This document shows positions 32,427-44,597 of a DNA stretch of 64,000 nucleotides, one piece after another. This stretch comes from Rusavskia elegans (Eukaryota; Ascomycota; Lecanoromycetes; Teloschistales; Teloschistaceae): positions 682,001 to 746,000 of the forward strand of contig SAUG01000012.1 in NCBI GenBank assembly GCA_011316305.1. Direction: 5' to 3'. The number at the start of each line of letters is the position of its first letter. Within the stretch, counting starts at the first letter, position 1. A program made the position numbers and the translations under genes. The notes beneath the pieces were generated by a model. It was not told the origin of the DNA and made no database searches. It saw only the letters and a program-made list of their open reading frames with translations.

Positions 32427-34745
32427 TCACACGGACGATTGATCGTCAGAAGCTCGGAAATGCAAGAAGTATGTCTTGAGTATTTCATCCGTTAGAGGGC
32501 CTGGGGACTTCACCAAAGCGTCTTCCCCTTTACCCGTCTTCGGGAAGGCAATAACCTCCCTCATAGATGATTTGCCCAACATCAATGTGATTAGCCTGTC
32601 AAACCCAAGTGCAATTCCTGCGTGTGGAGGACACCCCGCTCGAAGTACATCAAGCAGGTGGGAGAAGTCTGCAACCCTTTCTGGGCTCATCTTCAAGACC
32701 TGCCGCATTACGAATTCTTGCATTTCTGCGCTGTGAATGCGACGACTTCCCCCACCCAGCTCAACCCCATTGATGACCAGGTCATAGTGATCACCGATGA
32801 CTTTTCTGGGATCAACGGCAAGCAAATCAACGTCTCCGGCTGACTTAGGCGACGTGAATGGATGATGCGTAGCGGTTAAGCCGGCGCTTCCACCTTGGCC
32901 AGGCTCATCTTGCGTCGTTGGCGAGAAGAGGGGGAAATCTATCACCCACAGCGGTGCAAATCCAATGGGCGGCTTGACGAGGCCCTGTCTTAAGGCAGCC
33001 GCATGGAGTGCCAATCTGAGGTTACCAAGAGTTGTCGAGCCACCGCTGAAGGGAAGGTCTTGGCGGGCTTGTAGAACTATGAGGTCACCGTCTTCGATCT
33101 GATAAATCTCTTCGACACGTTCGGCAGCTTCGAAACCTAGCGCTTGGAGGCCTTGAAGAGGTTTTCCGGAGTCAATGACAAAAATACCAGGGCCCCCGTC
33201 TGGGTTATTAACAAATGCTGTTCCCTCGGCCGAATCGAGGAAATTTGCGACGAATTGCTGCATCGTAGAAGATGCATCAGGCACACACTGACTGAAACGA
33301 AGCATTAGAGATTCCACGATTGGAGCTTGGAGAGGGGAGATTTTGCTGATAAGGTCACCAGGTAAAAGGTCGTCAATTCGTGAAGTCTGTATGCCAAGAC
33401 GCGTATCAGGTTTATCGGAGCCGTAGCTAGCCATAGCCTCTCGGTAGCTCATCCTTGGAAACGGACAAGCAAGGTCGGACTTGAGGAATGTGGACCAGAG
33501 GGACCGTATCAATTCCTCGATGATGTGCATCACCTGGTCTGCTCCGACGAATGACATCTCCATATCGAGCTGGGCATCCAGTCAGAACGTTGAGGTCTTC
33601 TCAGGGGCCGAGATTTCTGCTTACTTGCGTGAATTCAGGCTGTCTGTCTGCCCTCAGATCTTCGTCTCGAAAGCAGCGAGCGAATTGATAATATTTAGGA
33701 ATACCACTTCCCATGAGGATTTGCTTGAACTGCTGAGGGCTCTGGGGAAGTGCGTAGGCAAACCCCTTCCGTCTGGTAGGAACGATGAATTCACGAGCGC
33801 CTTCCGGGGTCGACTTGAAGAGAAGCGGGGTCTCAATATCAACAAATCCCAAGTCATGCAGTTTCGATCGTAGGGCCAGTCCAACATCGGAGCGGAAGGA
33901 AAGCGCTTTGCGTAGGTCCACGTCTGTACGTAATTGAAGATGGCGCTGGTCGGGCCCAAAGACTGTATCTGGAGTGGCAATGATGTCGGAAGGAAATTCG
34001 TTTAGAGACTGCACATATAGCACATCGAGTTCGACATGCTTGATCTTTCTGATGCTTCCCGAGTCTTGTTCGGGTCGCTGCTCTCTTTTCCGTAGTACAC
34101 CTCTCACGGCTACTGGAGTGTGCATAGGCAGCTTCTTGACCAACTCGTGAGCAGAGCGATCTTTATTTGGTAGCTCTTTCGACGAAGAGACAAGTTGTAT
34201 GCTGCACGTCCGGTCTTTGCTAATGAGCTGTACAAAGAGTAGATTCTTTGACAAATTGGCACTGGTTCCCAAGTATCCATGGAGGACGACAACTTGCCCC
34301 GCGTCTGGGGTTTCTAACTCTGCAATCTTGGAAAAAATGAACGTCTCTTCAGGGAAGTTGACTTTTAGATATTAGGATTGGTCCGTATCGAATAATGGTG
34401 CACTGGGTCAGGAATGCATTGGGAGTTCAAACGGCACATACTGGTAGCTTTGAAACGGTGTAGCAGGGAATACCATTGCTTCTCGTCCATCTGCTGCTTG
34501 CAAACACTTCCTCCATGGAAAGATCTTGGATTTGATGATACATGACACCAAGGATGTAGCCGCCATGTTGGCAGAATAGTGTTGGGAGAGCTGATATTCA
34601 AAGACGGGCGAATGTGGCCCCTTCTAATCCAGTACTGCGATATTCGAAAACTAAGGTCTCGTGAACAGCCTCCAGCAAGCATCACACTGATGCATGGACC
34701 CTCGGGAGTTGAAAAGGATACTCCGTACGTTGGGGGCGCTTCCAA
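32427..34745 (-). CDS. msd1: aspartyl-tRNA synthetase, mitochondrial
   Basis: Charges mitochondrial tRNA-Asp with aspartate. Three exons, 34,745-34,442, 34,361-33,625 and 33,569-32,427, give 727 aa (706 from the second Met, 34,682). Introns are 80 and 55 nt, and the second join reads [13 protein letters not shown]. Domains: a basic, Arg/Ser-rich presequence (NPRSFHGG), an OB-fold anticodon domain ([12 protein letters not shown]), class II motif 1 ([10 protein letters not shown]), motif 2 ([20 protein letters not shown]), the bacterial-type GAD insertion (about 370-520) and motif 3 ([13 protein letters not shown]). The bacterial-type insertion identifies the organellar enzyme. Exon 1 was chosen in the frame that gives KAT|INFPEET; a different frame beginning MAATS does not join in phase. 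Confidence 0.93.
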
Positions 34746-35633
34746 TTGCCTCAGCCCTCAGACCTACTCCGCTAAAATTAAGCGAGATTATATCTTAGAA
34801 GACCTAGGGGTCTATACTAACCCTATATAGCTAGTCACTCAGCTTTTCCTAGGCTTGGCATACACGTTTTACCCGGGCATGACTATGACGATGTTATGTA
34901 GGGAGTCTGAGAGCTGAGGCAAGCTTCCAAATGCTATTAATAAGCGCCTAGCGGCCCCCAGCGTCAGCCTTACAGCGGCTCTTCATGAATGCGTGCAGCG
35001 GGTGTTGGAATTTTCCTCTTCTGCATCCTTCCAAGTTTGAAAAAGTCTGTACTCCATCAATCTCACTGGACAACGGCTGACCATGCGTGCAGATGATGAA
35101 AGCCTAGAGTGTAGCGGATGATCAATTCCTCTTCCTCCAGCTGGTAGCTCTCCCCTTCCTGGGGCTCAAGTGGCTTCCATGTTGGCGGTATAAAGGAAGA
35201 ATGATATCGGCGTTCGGCACACCCCTCTTGTTACAACACGGACGCGATGACGGCATCTCTGATCATTAGACTTGGAAGATGAGGATTCAAGGAAATTGTG
35301 GGACACACCGAAGGCCTGGCTAGTCTCCGTATTTGGAGCTCGAGCGTACATAGTCATCAATCACATCATCTTACTCTGAAGCCCAGCGTATGATTCAGTT
35401 TCCATGAGTCAGGAGTATACCGCAAGCTCAATGGAGCTTCGGCATGATCCCGCGGTTCCTGTAAGCGCTGCGGGAGAAAAATCCTTAGGCTGACAACAGT
35501 CACTTGCTTGCAAGCCTCAGCTTATGTGAATATAAGCATTGAGACGTAACATCAGCTTGACAATTTGTAAACCTAGAAACCTGGCATTTACTGCGACAGT
35601 CGCCGTTTTGCCACGTTGGCATCGCAGCGAGTG
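34746..35633. other. intergenic, no supported gene
   Basis: About 890 bp between the AspRS gene and the tRNA region. Only short frames without features (for example 35,166-35,360 minus). No repeat or RNA gene was recognised before 35,634. Confidence 0.5.
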
Positions 35634-35698
35634 TCGATTTCTCTATAGTTTAGTGGTTTGATTTGCAGCTTTAATGCAAATCAAGGGTAAAAAATCGA
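35634..35698 (+). other. tRNA-like fold without T arm
   Basis: 65 nt whose ends TCGATTT and AAATCGA pair over 7 bp. A box A-like TAGTTTAGTGG lies in the D-arm position, and a stem-loop ATTTGCA-GCTTTAA-TGCAAAT lies in the anticodon position. There is no T arm and no box B. It may be a truncated tRNA copy or chance. It sits only 11 nt from the tRNA-Val gene, in opposite orientation. Confidence 0.3.
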
Positions 35699-35709
35699 GA
35701 AAAAAAGAG

Positions 35710-35816
35710 TGATCCATCTGGGGCTCGAACCCAGGACCTTGAGCGAACGATGAGAGATGACCTGAGTCACCGCTCAAATGTTAAGCTCACGTGATAACCA
35801 ACTACACCAACAGACC
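35710..35816 (-). tRNA. tRNA-Val(AAC) with 33-nt intron
   Basis: On the minus strand, acceptor GGTCTGT pairs with ATGGATC (with G-U pairs), the D arm holds GTGTAGTTGGTTATCAC, and the anticodon stem TGAGC/GCTCA encloses loop TTAACAC with anticodon AAC. The T arm is CTGGG-TTCGAGC-CCCAG and the discriminator base is A. Exons are 35,816-35,779 and 35,745-35,710. The intron (35,746-35,778) lies between positions 37 and 38, the canonical place. The core matches tRNA-Val(AAC) of yeast in the anticodon arm. The RIP-mutated block begins about 20 bp upstream of its 5' end. Confidence 0.93.
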
Positions 35817-38304
35817 CGCTATGTTTTGCTTGGTTTTTTTTGCCTAAAATGGCAATTGAAATTTGTGGTATATATATCTATGTTTATGCTTGTACTCCGC
35901 TATTCAGACAGTCTCGGAAACGTTTTTAATAAAAAGCAGTTTATAGCTGCGAGGCTATATTATAGCTTAAGGCTGGATAAATAATATAAATCGGAAGGTT
36001 CCTAAATTATCTAACGGCTTTATATAGAGGTGTTGTTATATTACTATAAAGTTCCGAAAAATTAGGAATTCGCTATTTCTAATAGCAGCGACAGTTAATA
36101 GGATCGATAGTAGATAGCGGTACCGATATATAAAAGTAAAGAGATAGTTCCTCTACTACTAATTATTATTCCTCTAGCAGCCGATATTATTTATACTACT
36201 CCTCCTGCGATTTTAGAACGGAATATCGTCTACTTCGCAGCTAAATCGTCTACTATCTATCTAAACTCTATCCAGATTTTCTATAAATAGATCAAATTAG
36301 TTCTATCGTTAACGATTTTCCGGCGTTCTATAAATAGTCGAACGATATATAGAATATTTAAATCGATAGATATATCTTATATTTAGGTATCAGACTTTTA
36401 GCAGTTAACGATCAGAGCAGTAATTATAACTCCGAAACTAATACTATTCCAAGCTTTCCGTTAAACTAGCAGCTTTAGAAGCTATTATTTCCTCTAATAG
36501 ATTCCGAGCCGGATTATATTAGTATATCGTCGAGATTTTACGAACTATTCTTTCTAAAACCTTTTTCCTCTACTAACGCCTAGTTGGACTATATAAGTAT
36601 ACCGTCGGAATTTTACGAACGAACGTTACTAAGCGTCCCTATATCTAAAATATCTCTGTATTCTAGGTCTATAGAAACAGATATTTTTAGAAAGTAAATT
36701 AAAGAAATCGAGGGCCGTTAGACGGTAATCGAATATACTTTTAGATATATAAAAGGTAGTTAGACGAGGATCGAATATACTCTCGAGAGTATAAATAACC
36801 GTCGGGCGAGAATCGGCGATATTTTCGCGAACCTAAAAGGTCGTTAGACGATCTTCGAAGTAGAATAAAATATTCTTAAAGAGATAAAACGCCGTTAGTA
36901 GACCAGACTCGTAAATAAAAACTATTATAACTATTATAATAATATTAGGTTCGCCGAAAAAGATAGCTAGGTTAATTTAGGCTTTTAAAATAGCTAAACC
37001 GAAGAAGATTTCTTCTACGTAGCTAATAATATAGGGAGCTCTTTATAGTACGGCCTTGCCGAGGACCCCTATAATAGCGATAATATCGACGATATCGAAA
37101 TCTTTACTTATCTATCGAGCTCTAAAATAATCTAAGCTAGAGATAAATTTTTCTTTAAAACGTTTAATATCGTTAGTCGGAAGCGCAGCCTTAAGGCTAA
37201 AGAAAATCGTAGCGATAGTACCGACGAGTAGGCTAATTTATCGGGCTTTAGATAAAATAAAGAGGGAAAATATCCTCGGTATAGTCTACGTAGTAATCTT
37301 AGAAAGCGAACGAGGAAGGAATAGATTCTATTTTATATTCTTTTATAGTAGCTCTTTTAGAATCTAAAAGTTAAAACGATAATATTAGATATTAAAATTA
37401 GAGATATATAGTATATTAAATATCTTAATACTATAGCTAAGTATAATAGCTCCGTTTAGAATAGATTAAATCTATTCTTCCTAGTAACTTGTATCTACGC
37501 TCTCTAGAGAGTTCGAGCTAAATTATCGAATAAAATTAATACTGGCGCTGAATACCTTTAGATCTCCTATATAACGTCGGGGGTCTATTATAGAATTCCA
37601 GTTTAGATCTTGTCGACTATAGAATTCTTTTCGGTAGTTTTATAGTAGCGATATTTTACCTGTATCTCTTATAGTAAAGAGGTACGAATACTTTAAAGAA
37701 TCGTTTTTTAATAATTTGACGTATATTAGCTGGAATATCAGGTATAGCTGCGGCGGTATAATATTTACTTAGGATTTTAATAGTTCTATCCGCTAAGTAG
37801 AACTCTTATATAATCAGGTATTAGTCGCTATAATTATTAGAACTGGAATAGATTTATATATCGTCTGATTTCGATAGTTAGACTGCCAAGATTATATTAT
37901 TAATAAAAGGTTAGAGTTTAGTACCCTATTTTACCTCGAAAACTATAGCGGACGATAGGGGATTTCCAGATAAAACTAAGTCGGAGGGAAGAAAACCCAA
38001 ATTTCGAGGTTCGCTCGCAGATATTCAATATTTCGAAGCATATAACTCTACCAGATCGGCTCTAAAAGTTATAATTCCGATATTATTCGAAAGTTCTAAA
38101 TCTATTTACTCTAAAATACAATTTTTAAATAATCCTACCGGTAGTATATTAAGTTAGGTTTTAGTAATAGAGAGATAGAAGGGCTTGACGCAGCTTTATT
38201 TAGCTCTACCTAGCTCTAAACAGCCCTATAATCTCTTTTAATAATATAAGGCGGTTAGAAGCCCTAGCTTTATAGCGCTATATACTAATACGCTGAAGGT
38301 AAAA

Positions 38305-40620
38305 TCAATTTAAAAAGAGTAGAATAGAGTATATAGACGTAGCGCTTTCGAATAATACCGGAATTATCGCTTCTGGAACAGATTTAATAGAGTTATAAGC
38401 TGTTATTTTATATTCCAGGAGTTTAACCGGCAGTCTTTTTTCTTCCGACTTTGTTTTATCTGGAAGCCTCCTATCGTCCGCTATAAAAGACACTATAGAA
38501 TTATTGTTTAGGCCTATACGAATATATTTTAGTAGTACGTTTTACGTGTTTAATAATAGTATAGAAATAAGTTTTTTATACTTTGTTTAAGTCTGGTTAT
38601 TTAAATAAGCGTTATTCGTAAAGTTAAATCTATAGTTCTAGCAATTATTTAAAACGCCTAAAATACTAACCAGATAATCTAATACTACTACGACCTTGAT
38701 CGTTCGTAATTAAACACGACTATATATTTTTCTTCGAGATTCCAGCCTTTTATTAGCTTCCTATACCTTCCTATTTTAGATATAATCTAATATCTTCTTC
38801 TAAAATTCCAGCCTTTTACTTTCTTCTAATATATATCAGGTTCTAGTAATTGCGCCAGTATTATATAGGTTTTATTCGGCGGTTTTATATTATTCGGATA
38901 ACAAGCGTACTGGTAGTCTCGCTATAAATTATCTAACCTAGAAACTTTCTTTAGTCGTATATTATTATTAATATTTCTATACTGGTTACGGATATGGTTT
39001 TATACTGAAATAACGTTTCCGAATCTTTTATTATAGCGGTACTAAATTCATTTTATAATCGGCTTCTTATAACCGTCGGCGTTAGTTAAATTATCGGGCG
39101 ATACTTTAGTATATTTAAAATTAATCGCTTTAAAGCCGGGCGGAAGTAGAAATTTATACTTGAAAGTATTAAAAGGAAACCGTAAAGGCTTTCGTAGAGG
39201 AATTTTTAAAGTAATTTCTATAATCGCTTCTAGGATAGATTACTAAATATAGTAGGCTTCGATCGTTGTAAATATAGTATACTATTAAAAGTTAGCGGTT
39301 ATTTTCTATATTATAAATCTTTTAGCTTCCGTCGATATATTTATATAAGATATAGAGGATCGTATAGTTTATAAGTCGCAGGTATTTTCCGCCCTTCTAT
39401 CCGTATAAACCGCGCTTGTTTATAATATTTTTTCCGGTCTTGATTCGTATCTATATTCTTAAACGTAATATAAACGATATAATAATCCTGGTAATATAAA
39501 TATAAAGCGTTCTTTAGCTTCCAGCGATTAGTTCTAATAAAGTTATTAAAGTCTATTTCCCGCCGTAGCTATTTATTATAAAATCCAGACCTACGCGTAA
39601 AAGTAGTTATATAGCTATTATAGCGATACGAATATCGAATAAATTCTAAAAAAGGATAATTTTCCGTCGAAAATATATCTCTTAAATCTAAAGGATATAG
39701 GAACCTCTAGTCTTTATAAATTAAAATATATAAAGCGCAGTAATTTGGTTATATATTCTAGCGACGGAAGAATATAATCTTTTCTCTATTATAATTAGCT
39801 TTCGTTTCCGAAAAAAGCTACGATATATATTTAATCTGGAACTCTTTAGTTTTAGATAATTTAACCTCGTATTTTAGAACAGGTTTTCGATTACGAGCTT
39901 TAACGACTCGATCGTAGTTTTTAAATAATAATATCTTTCGTTTTTTAGAAAGATTTTCCGAAGGTTCCTCGGATATTTAATTATTAGAAGTAAATTCGAT
40001 ATTAGAAGCTCCGCGGTTACTCGCGTTAGAAGGCGAAGACGGATAGAGATTCGCCCCCGGATCCGAGAAAAGGTAGGGACGACTTATTATATTTAAAGGT
40101 AATAAATTATCTTTTTCTATAACCGAAGCCGGATAGAAATAAAATATCCTACCCGAAATTATATATAGCTAGAAAGGTATTCTATTAGATAATATAAAAT
40201 CGAATCTATTACTAAACCTAAATTTCTAACGGGAATTCTATTCGTCTACGGTATTGCCGCCTAAAGAAATACTGGTCGTAGAACCGAGTTCGGCTAAATT
40301 TTCTCGGGGAAGATCTGCAATTATTAGTAGCTTATAATTTATCTAATCGACTTCGGTAGCAGGATACTGGTAGATTATAGAATTTTCGTAGGTCGTAAGA
40401 TTTTAGTAGGTTACAGGATTATAATAGGTCGTAGGATTTTAGTAGATCGTAGGAACTTGGTAAAAACCAGCTTCTTTATTTTTAGTCCTTTAGCCGAATA
40501 CTATACTAGACCCTGGCTTAAAGTAAACGAAGGAATTTTAGAATAGATCTGCTTTTATATCTATTCCGTCTATCCTATATATAGTAGCTGTTATTTCGGG
40601 TTAGATTCTAGAATCTCTGC
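38305..40620 (-). pseudogene. decayed minus-strand coding sequence interrupted by LTR element 2
   Basis: Minus-strand frames read for several hundred codons with only TAA/TAG as stops (positions where Gln or Trp could have been). The only uninterrupted piece is 62 codons at 38,305-38,493 (MSFIADDRRLPDKTKSEEKR). A short Pro/Thr/Tyr-type repeat of 24 bp lies at about 40,385-40,455. Similar reading continues beyond the LTR element, from 44,598 to about 45,250, so the element probably landed in this gene. I do not recognise the protein. Two minus frames are about equally open in places, so the exact frame is unsure. Confidence 0.35.
40385..40455. repeat. short tandem repeat, about 24-bp unit
   Basis: About three imperfect copies of a unit resembling TAGTAGGTCGTAGGATTT. 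The 24-bp period is a multiple of three, so it could have coded an 8-residue repeat on the minus strand. Confidence 0.55.
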
Positions 40621-40629
40621 TTATATTCT

Positions 40630-41039
40630 TGTAACGTCCCTGTGTATCAAAAGGTGTTACGTTCGAGTCTAGCTACAGCCGTAGACGTAGTCCGAGCTAT
40701 TAAATAGTAAAGGAGTCCTAGTATAGATTATTATAACTAATCCTATATACCCGTAGAAGTATAGTTATAATATTATAAGGTATCTTCGTTATAAAATAAT
40801 TAAAAAGAGAATAGTAGAAACGTATTTAATAATTATATTAACGACTAATAAAAAAAACTATCTATAGAAATAACGAGCGATATATATAGTAAAAGTAGCT
40901 ATAAAAGCCGACGGGTAGCCGTCTACTAAAAGTCCTATCCGGAAGGACGGTTATATCGGCTATAGGCGGCTATAGATAATTAGGCTTATTTATCTAACTA
41001 ATTCCTCTATAGAACCTCTATAGAATCGCGGACGTAATA
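40630..41039 (-). repeat. LTR of element 2 (3' copy in coding orientation)
   Basis: 410 bp starting TGTAACGTCCCTGTGTATCA and ending GACGTAATA (mutated CA). Inside its right edge the sequence CTCTATATCGCTTT is shared with element 1 at the same place. Confidence 0.9.
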
Positions 41040-41499
41040 CAGCTCCCTCTATATCGCTTTCCTAAAGTTTCTTAAGGCTCTTTAGGCGTACTTAAAATAT
41101 TTTCTAGATTTTTAAGTATTTTTTTTATTAGAGAACTCTTTCTATTTTACTAAAAACTCGTCCGTTTCTTTCCTTTTATTTAAAATTTTTTTAACTTCGT
41201 ATTCTTTTCGTCTTTAGTAGTATTAATATTTTACTAACGGAATATAATCTGGTGCTTTCTTTAGTAATCTAATATAGAACTTAGGAAAAATTTCTATTAT
41301 CGGAAATTTTAAATATACTGTCGTTCTCTAAATATTCTAAACTTTAAAAGCTCCTATATATAGTTTATTAAGTTTTCTGTCTATTAAATTTTTTATCGAA
41401 AGTAAAATCTTATTTCCTTTATTAATTTTATAGTATTTTCTTAATTTATCTAACCTCTATTTAACTTTTTCTTTTACTATTTAAATTCTTATTTTAGCT

Positions 41500-44160
41500 T
41501 TATTCTAGTTATTCTTTATCTTATTAATAAAAGATTATACCGCAGGGTTTTTTATATCTAAATATATTTCCTTTCGAATACTTTTACTATAAAGTAATTT
41601 ATCTGGTATTATTCGAATATCTTTATTATAAAATAAATTAATAGCTATCTAGGCTATCGGAAGAAATTAAATCTAGTTTTTTCTTTTATTTAAGTAATAG
41701 ATTTTTAGATAAGTTTCTAATATTTAATTTATTCTTTCTATTTATCCGTTAGTTTATAGATAGAACGATATTAATATTACTTATTCCGCGCCTACTATCT
41801 ATATTAAGCCTTTTATAAAGTTGAAGATAAATAATTTATCTCTATCTAAAATAATTTTTTCTAAAATTTCGTTTTCGTAGAATACTATCTATAGAAGTAG
41901 AAAAGCTAACTATTCTGCTATTATAGTCGTTTTATATAGTACGAACCTTATATACTTCGTAAATCTATCGATAATTATTACTATTATATTATACGAAACT
42001 TATATATACGGGTTAACCGATTCTAATAATCTTATAACGAAATCTAATATAATCTACTAGTAAGACGTATCTAGCGTTTATATCGGCTAATACTTTCCTA
42101 CCGGTCTCTAACGATTTATTTTTACTATTATATAATTTAGACAGTTTTAAATAAATTCTTCTATATATTTTTTAAATACCGATATATTAGTTTTTTTTTA
42201 AATTCTTTTTAGTATTTTAGTAATACCTTGGTACCTAGCTGTCTTTGGATTATACGCTTATCTAATTATATTATTAACTTTTTCTAAAGCTTTTATTTAT
42301 TCGAAAATATTTCCGACTTTTTTTAATAAAGGCCTAGATATTTTTTCGGCAGCTTCGTAATCTGATCTTCGGTTTAAAATATCTATAACTATATTATCGG
42401 TACCTTTAATATATCTAATTTCGAAATCGTAGTAGATTATTTCTTCTACCTATCTTATTTATCTTTAATTTAGTTCTTTATCTACTAATAGTAATAGTAG
42501 ATTTTTATAGTCTATATATACTACTATCTTATATTTAGTTCCGTTTATATAAATTTTCTAATACCTAAAGTTTGCTATAATTACTAATATTTTCTTATCC
42601 GTTATTATATAATTAACTTCTACTAGAATTAATTTTCTTAAATAGTATCTAAATAGTTTTCTATTCTAGAAAATATATAACTCTATCGCCCGATCCGAAG
42701 CGTCTATATAGAGGATAATCTATTTTTCCGGGTTAAAAATTACTAAGGCTTCTTTAGATACGAAATTCTATTTAAGTTTTTTAAATACTTTATTTTAGAT
42801 ACGTATCTACTAAAAAGGTATATTATTTCGAAATAAATCGGTAAACGGAATAGTTTTCTTTATATAGCTTTCTATTATATTCTAATAGAACTCTATAAAT
42901 CCTAAAAAATTTTAAATATTTTTTTTATTTTTTAGTACTAGCTATTCTCGTATTGCTTATAATTTATTCGCTTCTATAGCGATACTTCTTAGTCTTATTA
43001 TATATCTAAAAAACGTAACTTTTTATTTATAGAATTCTAATTTTTTTTTTAATTCTAAAATTATATTTTCTAAACGCTTATAATATTTAGTAGATATATT
43101 ATATATATTCTTTTTTTATTTCCGAAAAGATTAGTACGTCGTCTATATAGACTATAATAAAGATATCGAGATAGTCGTATAATACCTTATTAACTGCGCG
43201 TTATAGAGTCGCCGGTATATTTATTAACCTAAAGGATATAACTAAGTATTCGAAAAATCTATATTTAGTTCTAAACGTAGTTTTCTATTTATTTTCTATC
43301 TTAATTTATAATAGGTTAAACGTATCTTTTAGATTAAATTTTATAAAAAATTTAGCTCTTCCGATTTTACTTTTTAGGTCTATAAAGAGCGGGAATAGAT
43401 ATTTATCTTTTTATATTATTATATTAAGTCTTTTAAAATCGATATAAAGTCGAAAATTACTATTTTTTTTTAAAATAAATATAACCGATTATTTTATTTT
43501 TAATTTAGAATATTATATATATCCCCTTTTAAAATTATAATCGATATATTATCTTAATACTTTCGATTATTTATTATTTAATCTATAGATTAGCCTAGCT
43601 TTTAGCTTTTTTAGCTCTATTATAATAATTTTATAGTCTTCCTAGATATAAGCCGGTAAAGATAGCCTTCTTTCCGGTTCCTTTAATATATTCTAGAATT
43701 TCTTAAATAGTTATAAAATTTTATTTATAGTAGTTAATTTTCCTTTAGTCTTCTATTTCCGAATAAAGATTTTATATATTTTCTATATCTCGGCTATCCT
43801 TTTAGATATATTAAAGAAATAGTTTCCTATTTTTACCTATATTATTTTCTAAGCGATCTCTAGATTTTATAATATAAGTTATAGAATACCTAGATAGATA
43901 TCTCTTTATATTTTTATAATATCGAAAATAATCCTTTCTTTATATCTATTATTTTGTATCTATATAGATTTAATCTAATACTCGACTCTAATATATCCTA
44001 TTTTATTAATAGTTCCTATAAAGTAAAGTTCTGTTTTTTTAATTAAAAGGACGTTAAACTTCTTTACGTATTCTTTTAATATAATATTCTAAATTATTTC
44101 TAAGTCGATTAAAGCTTCTATAGGTCGTCTAAATAACGTTAGTTAAATAAAAATCCGATT
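41500..44160 (-). pseudogene. pol: decayed Ty3/Gypsy pol: protease, RT, RNase H, integrase
   Basis: Minus-strand translation shows the protease remnant RPIEALIDLE (about 44,130-44,100). RT has FFEYLVISFRLINIPATL (a mutated MPFGLTNAPATF region, about 43,260-43,200) and the catalytic IVYIDDVLIFS (about 43,155-43,120). RNase H has IDASDRAI (about 42,710-42,685). The integrase core has IDRFTKY-like sequence near 41,970. Premature TAG/TAA stops fall at several former Gln or Trp codons. It is not functional. Confidence 0.88.
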
Positions 44161-44187
44161 TTTATCTATTTTCCGGGATTATTAAAG

Positions 44188-44597
44188 TATAACGTCCCTA
44201 TATATTAGAAGGCGTTACGCTCGAGTCTAGCTATAGCTATAGACGTAGTCCGAACTACTAAATAGTAAGGGAGTTCTAGTATAGATTATTATAACTAATC
44301 CTATATACCCGTAGAAGTACGGTTACGATATTATAAGGTATCTTTATTATAAAGTAATTAAAAAGAGAATAGTAGAAACGTATTTAATAATTATATTAAC
44401 GACTAACGAGAAAAACTATCTATAGAAGTAATAAGCGATATATATAGTAAAAATAGCTATAAAAGCCGACGGGTAGCCGTCTACTAAAAATCCTATTCGA
44501 AAGGGCGGCTATATCGGCTATAGGCGGCTATAGATAATTAGGCTCGCTTGTTTGACCAATCCTTCTATAGAATCTCTATAGAGTCGCGGACGTAACA
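44188..44597 (-). repeat. LTR of element 2 (5' copy in coding orientation)
   Basis: 410 bp, starting TATAACGTCC (TG mutated to TA) and ending intact in GGACGTAACA. It is followed directly by the ATTCT target duplication. Confidence 0.9.

Larger units (their letters stand above)
35840..40629. repeat. RIP-mutated repeat DNA, right block, left part
   Basis: CpA/TpG-depleted sequence with abundant TA and retained CG, less AT-rich by eye than the left block. No intact gene. On the minus strand a long decayed frame can be followed (about 38,300-40,620). The block is cut by LTR element 2 at 40,630. The original element is not identified. Confidence 0.8.
40630..44597 (-). mobile_element. LTR retrotransposon 2 (Ty3/Gypsy, pol only, RIP-mutated)
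   Basis: 3,968 bp with direct LTRs 40,630-41,039 and 44,188-44,597, flanked by a perfect 5-bp duplication ATTCT (40,625-40,629 and 44,598-44,602). Coding is on the minus strand in the order protease, RT, RNase H, integrase, which defines Ty3/Gypsy. The protease-like segment (EALIDLE, near 44,101-44,118) begins within about 50-100 bp of the 5' LTR, leaving no room for gag. A purine tract (GAGGGAGCTG) abuts the 3' LTR. All domains carry TAA/TAG stops at former Gln or Trp codons, so it is dead. LTRs are the same family as element 1. Confidence 0.9.
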
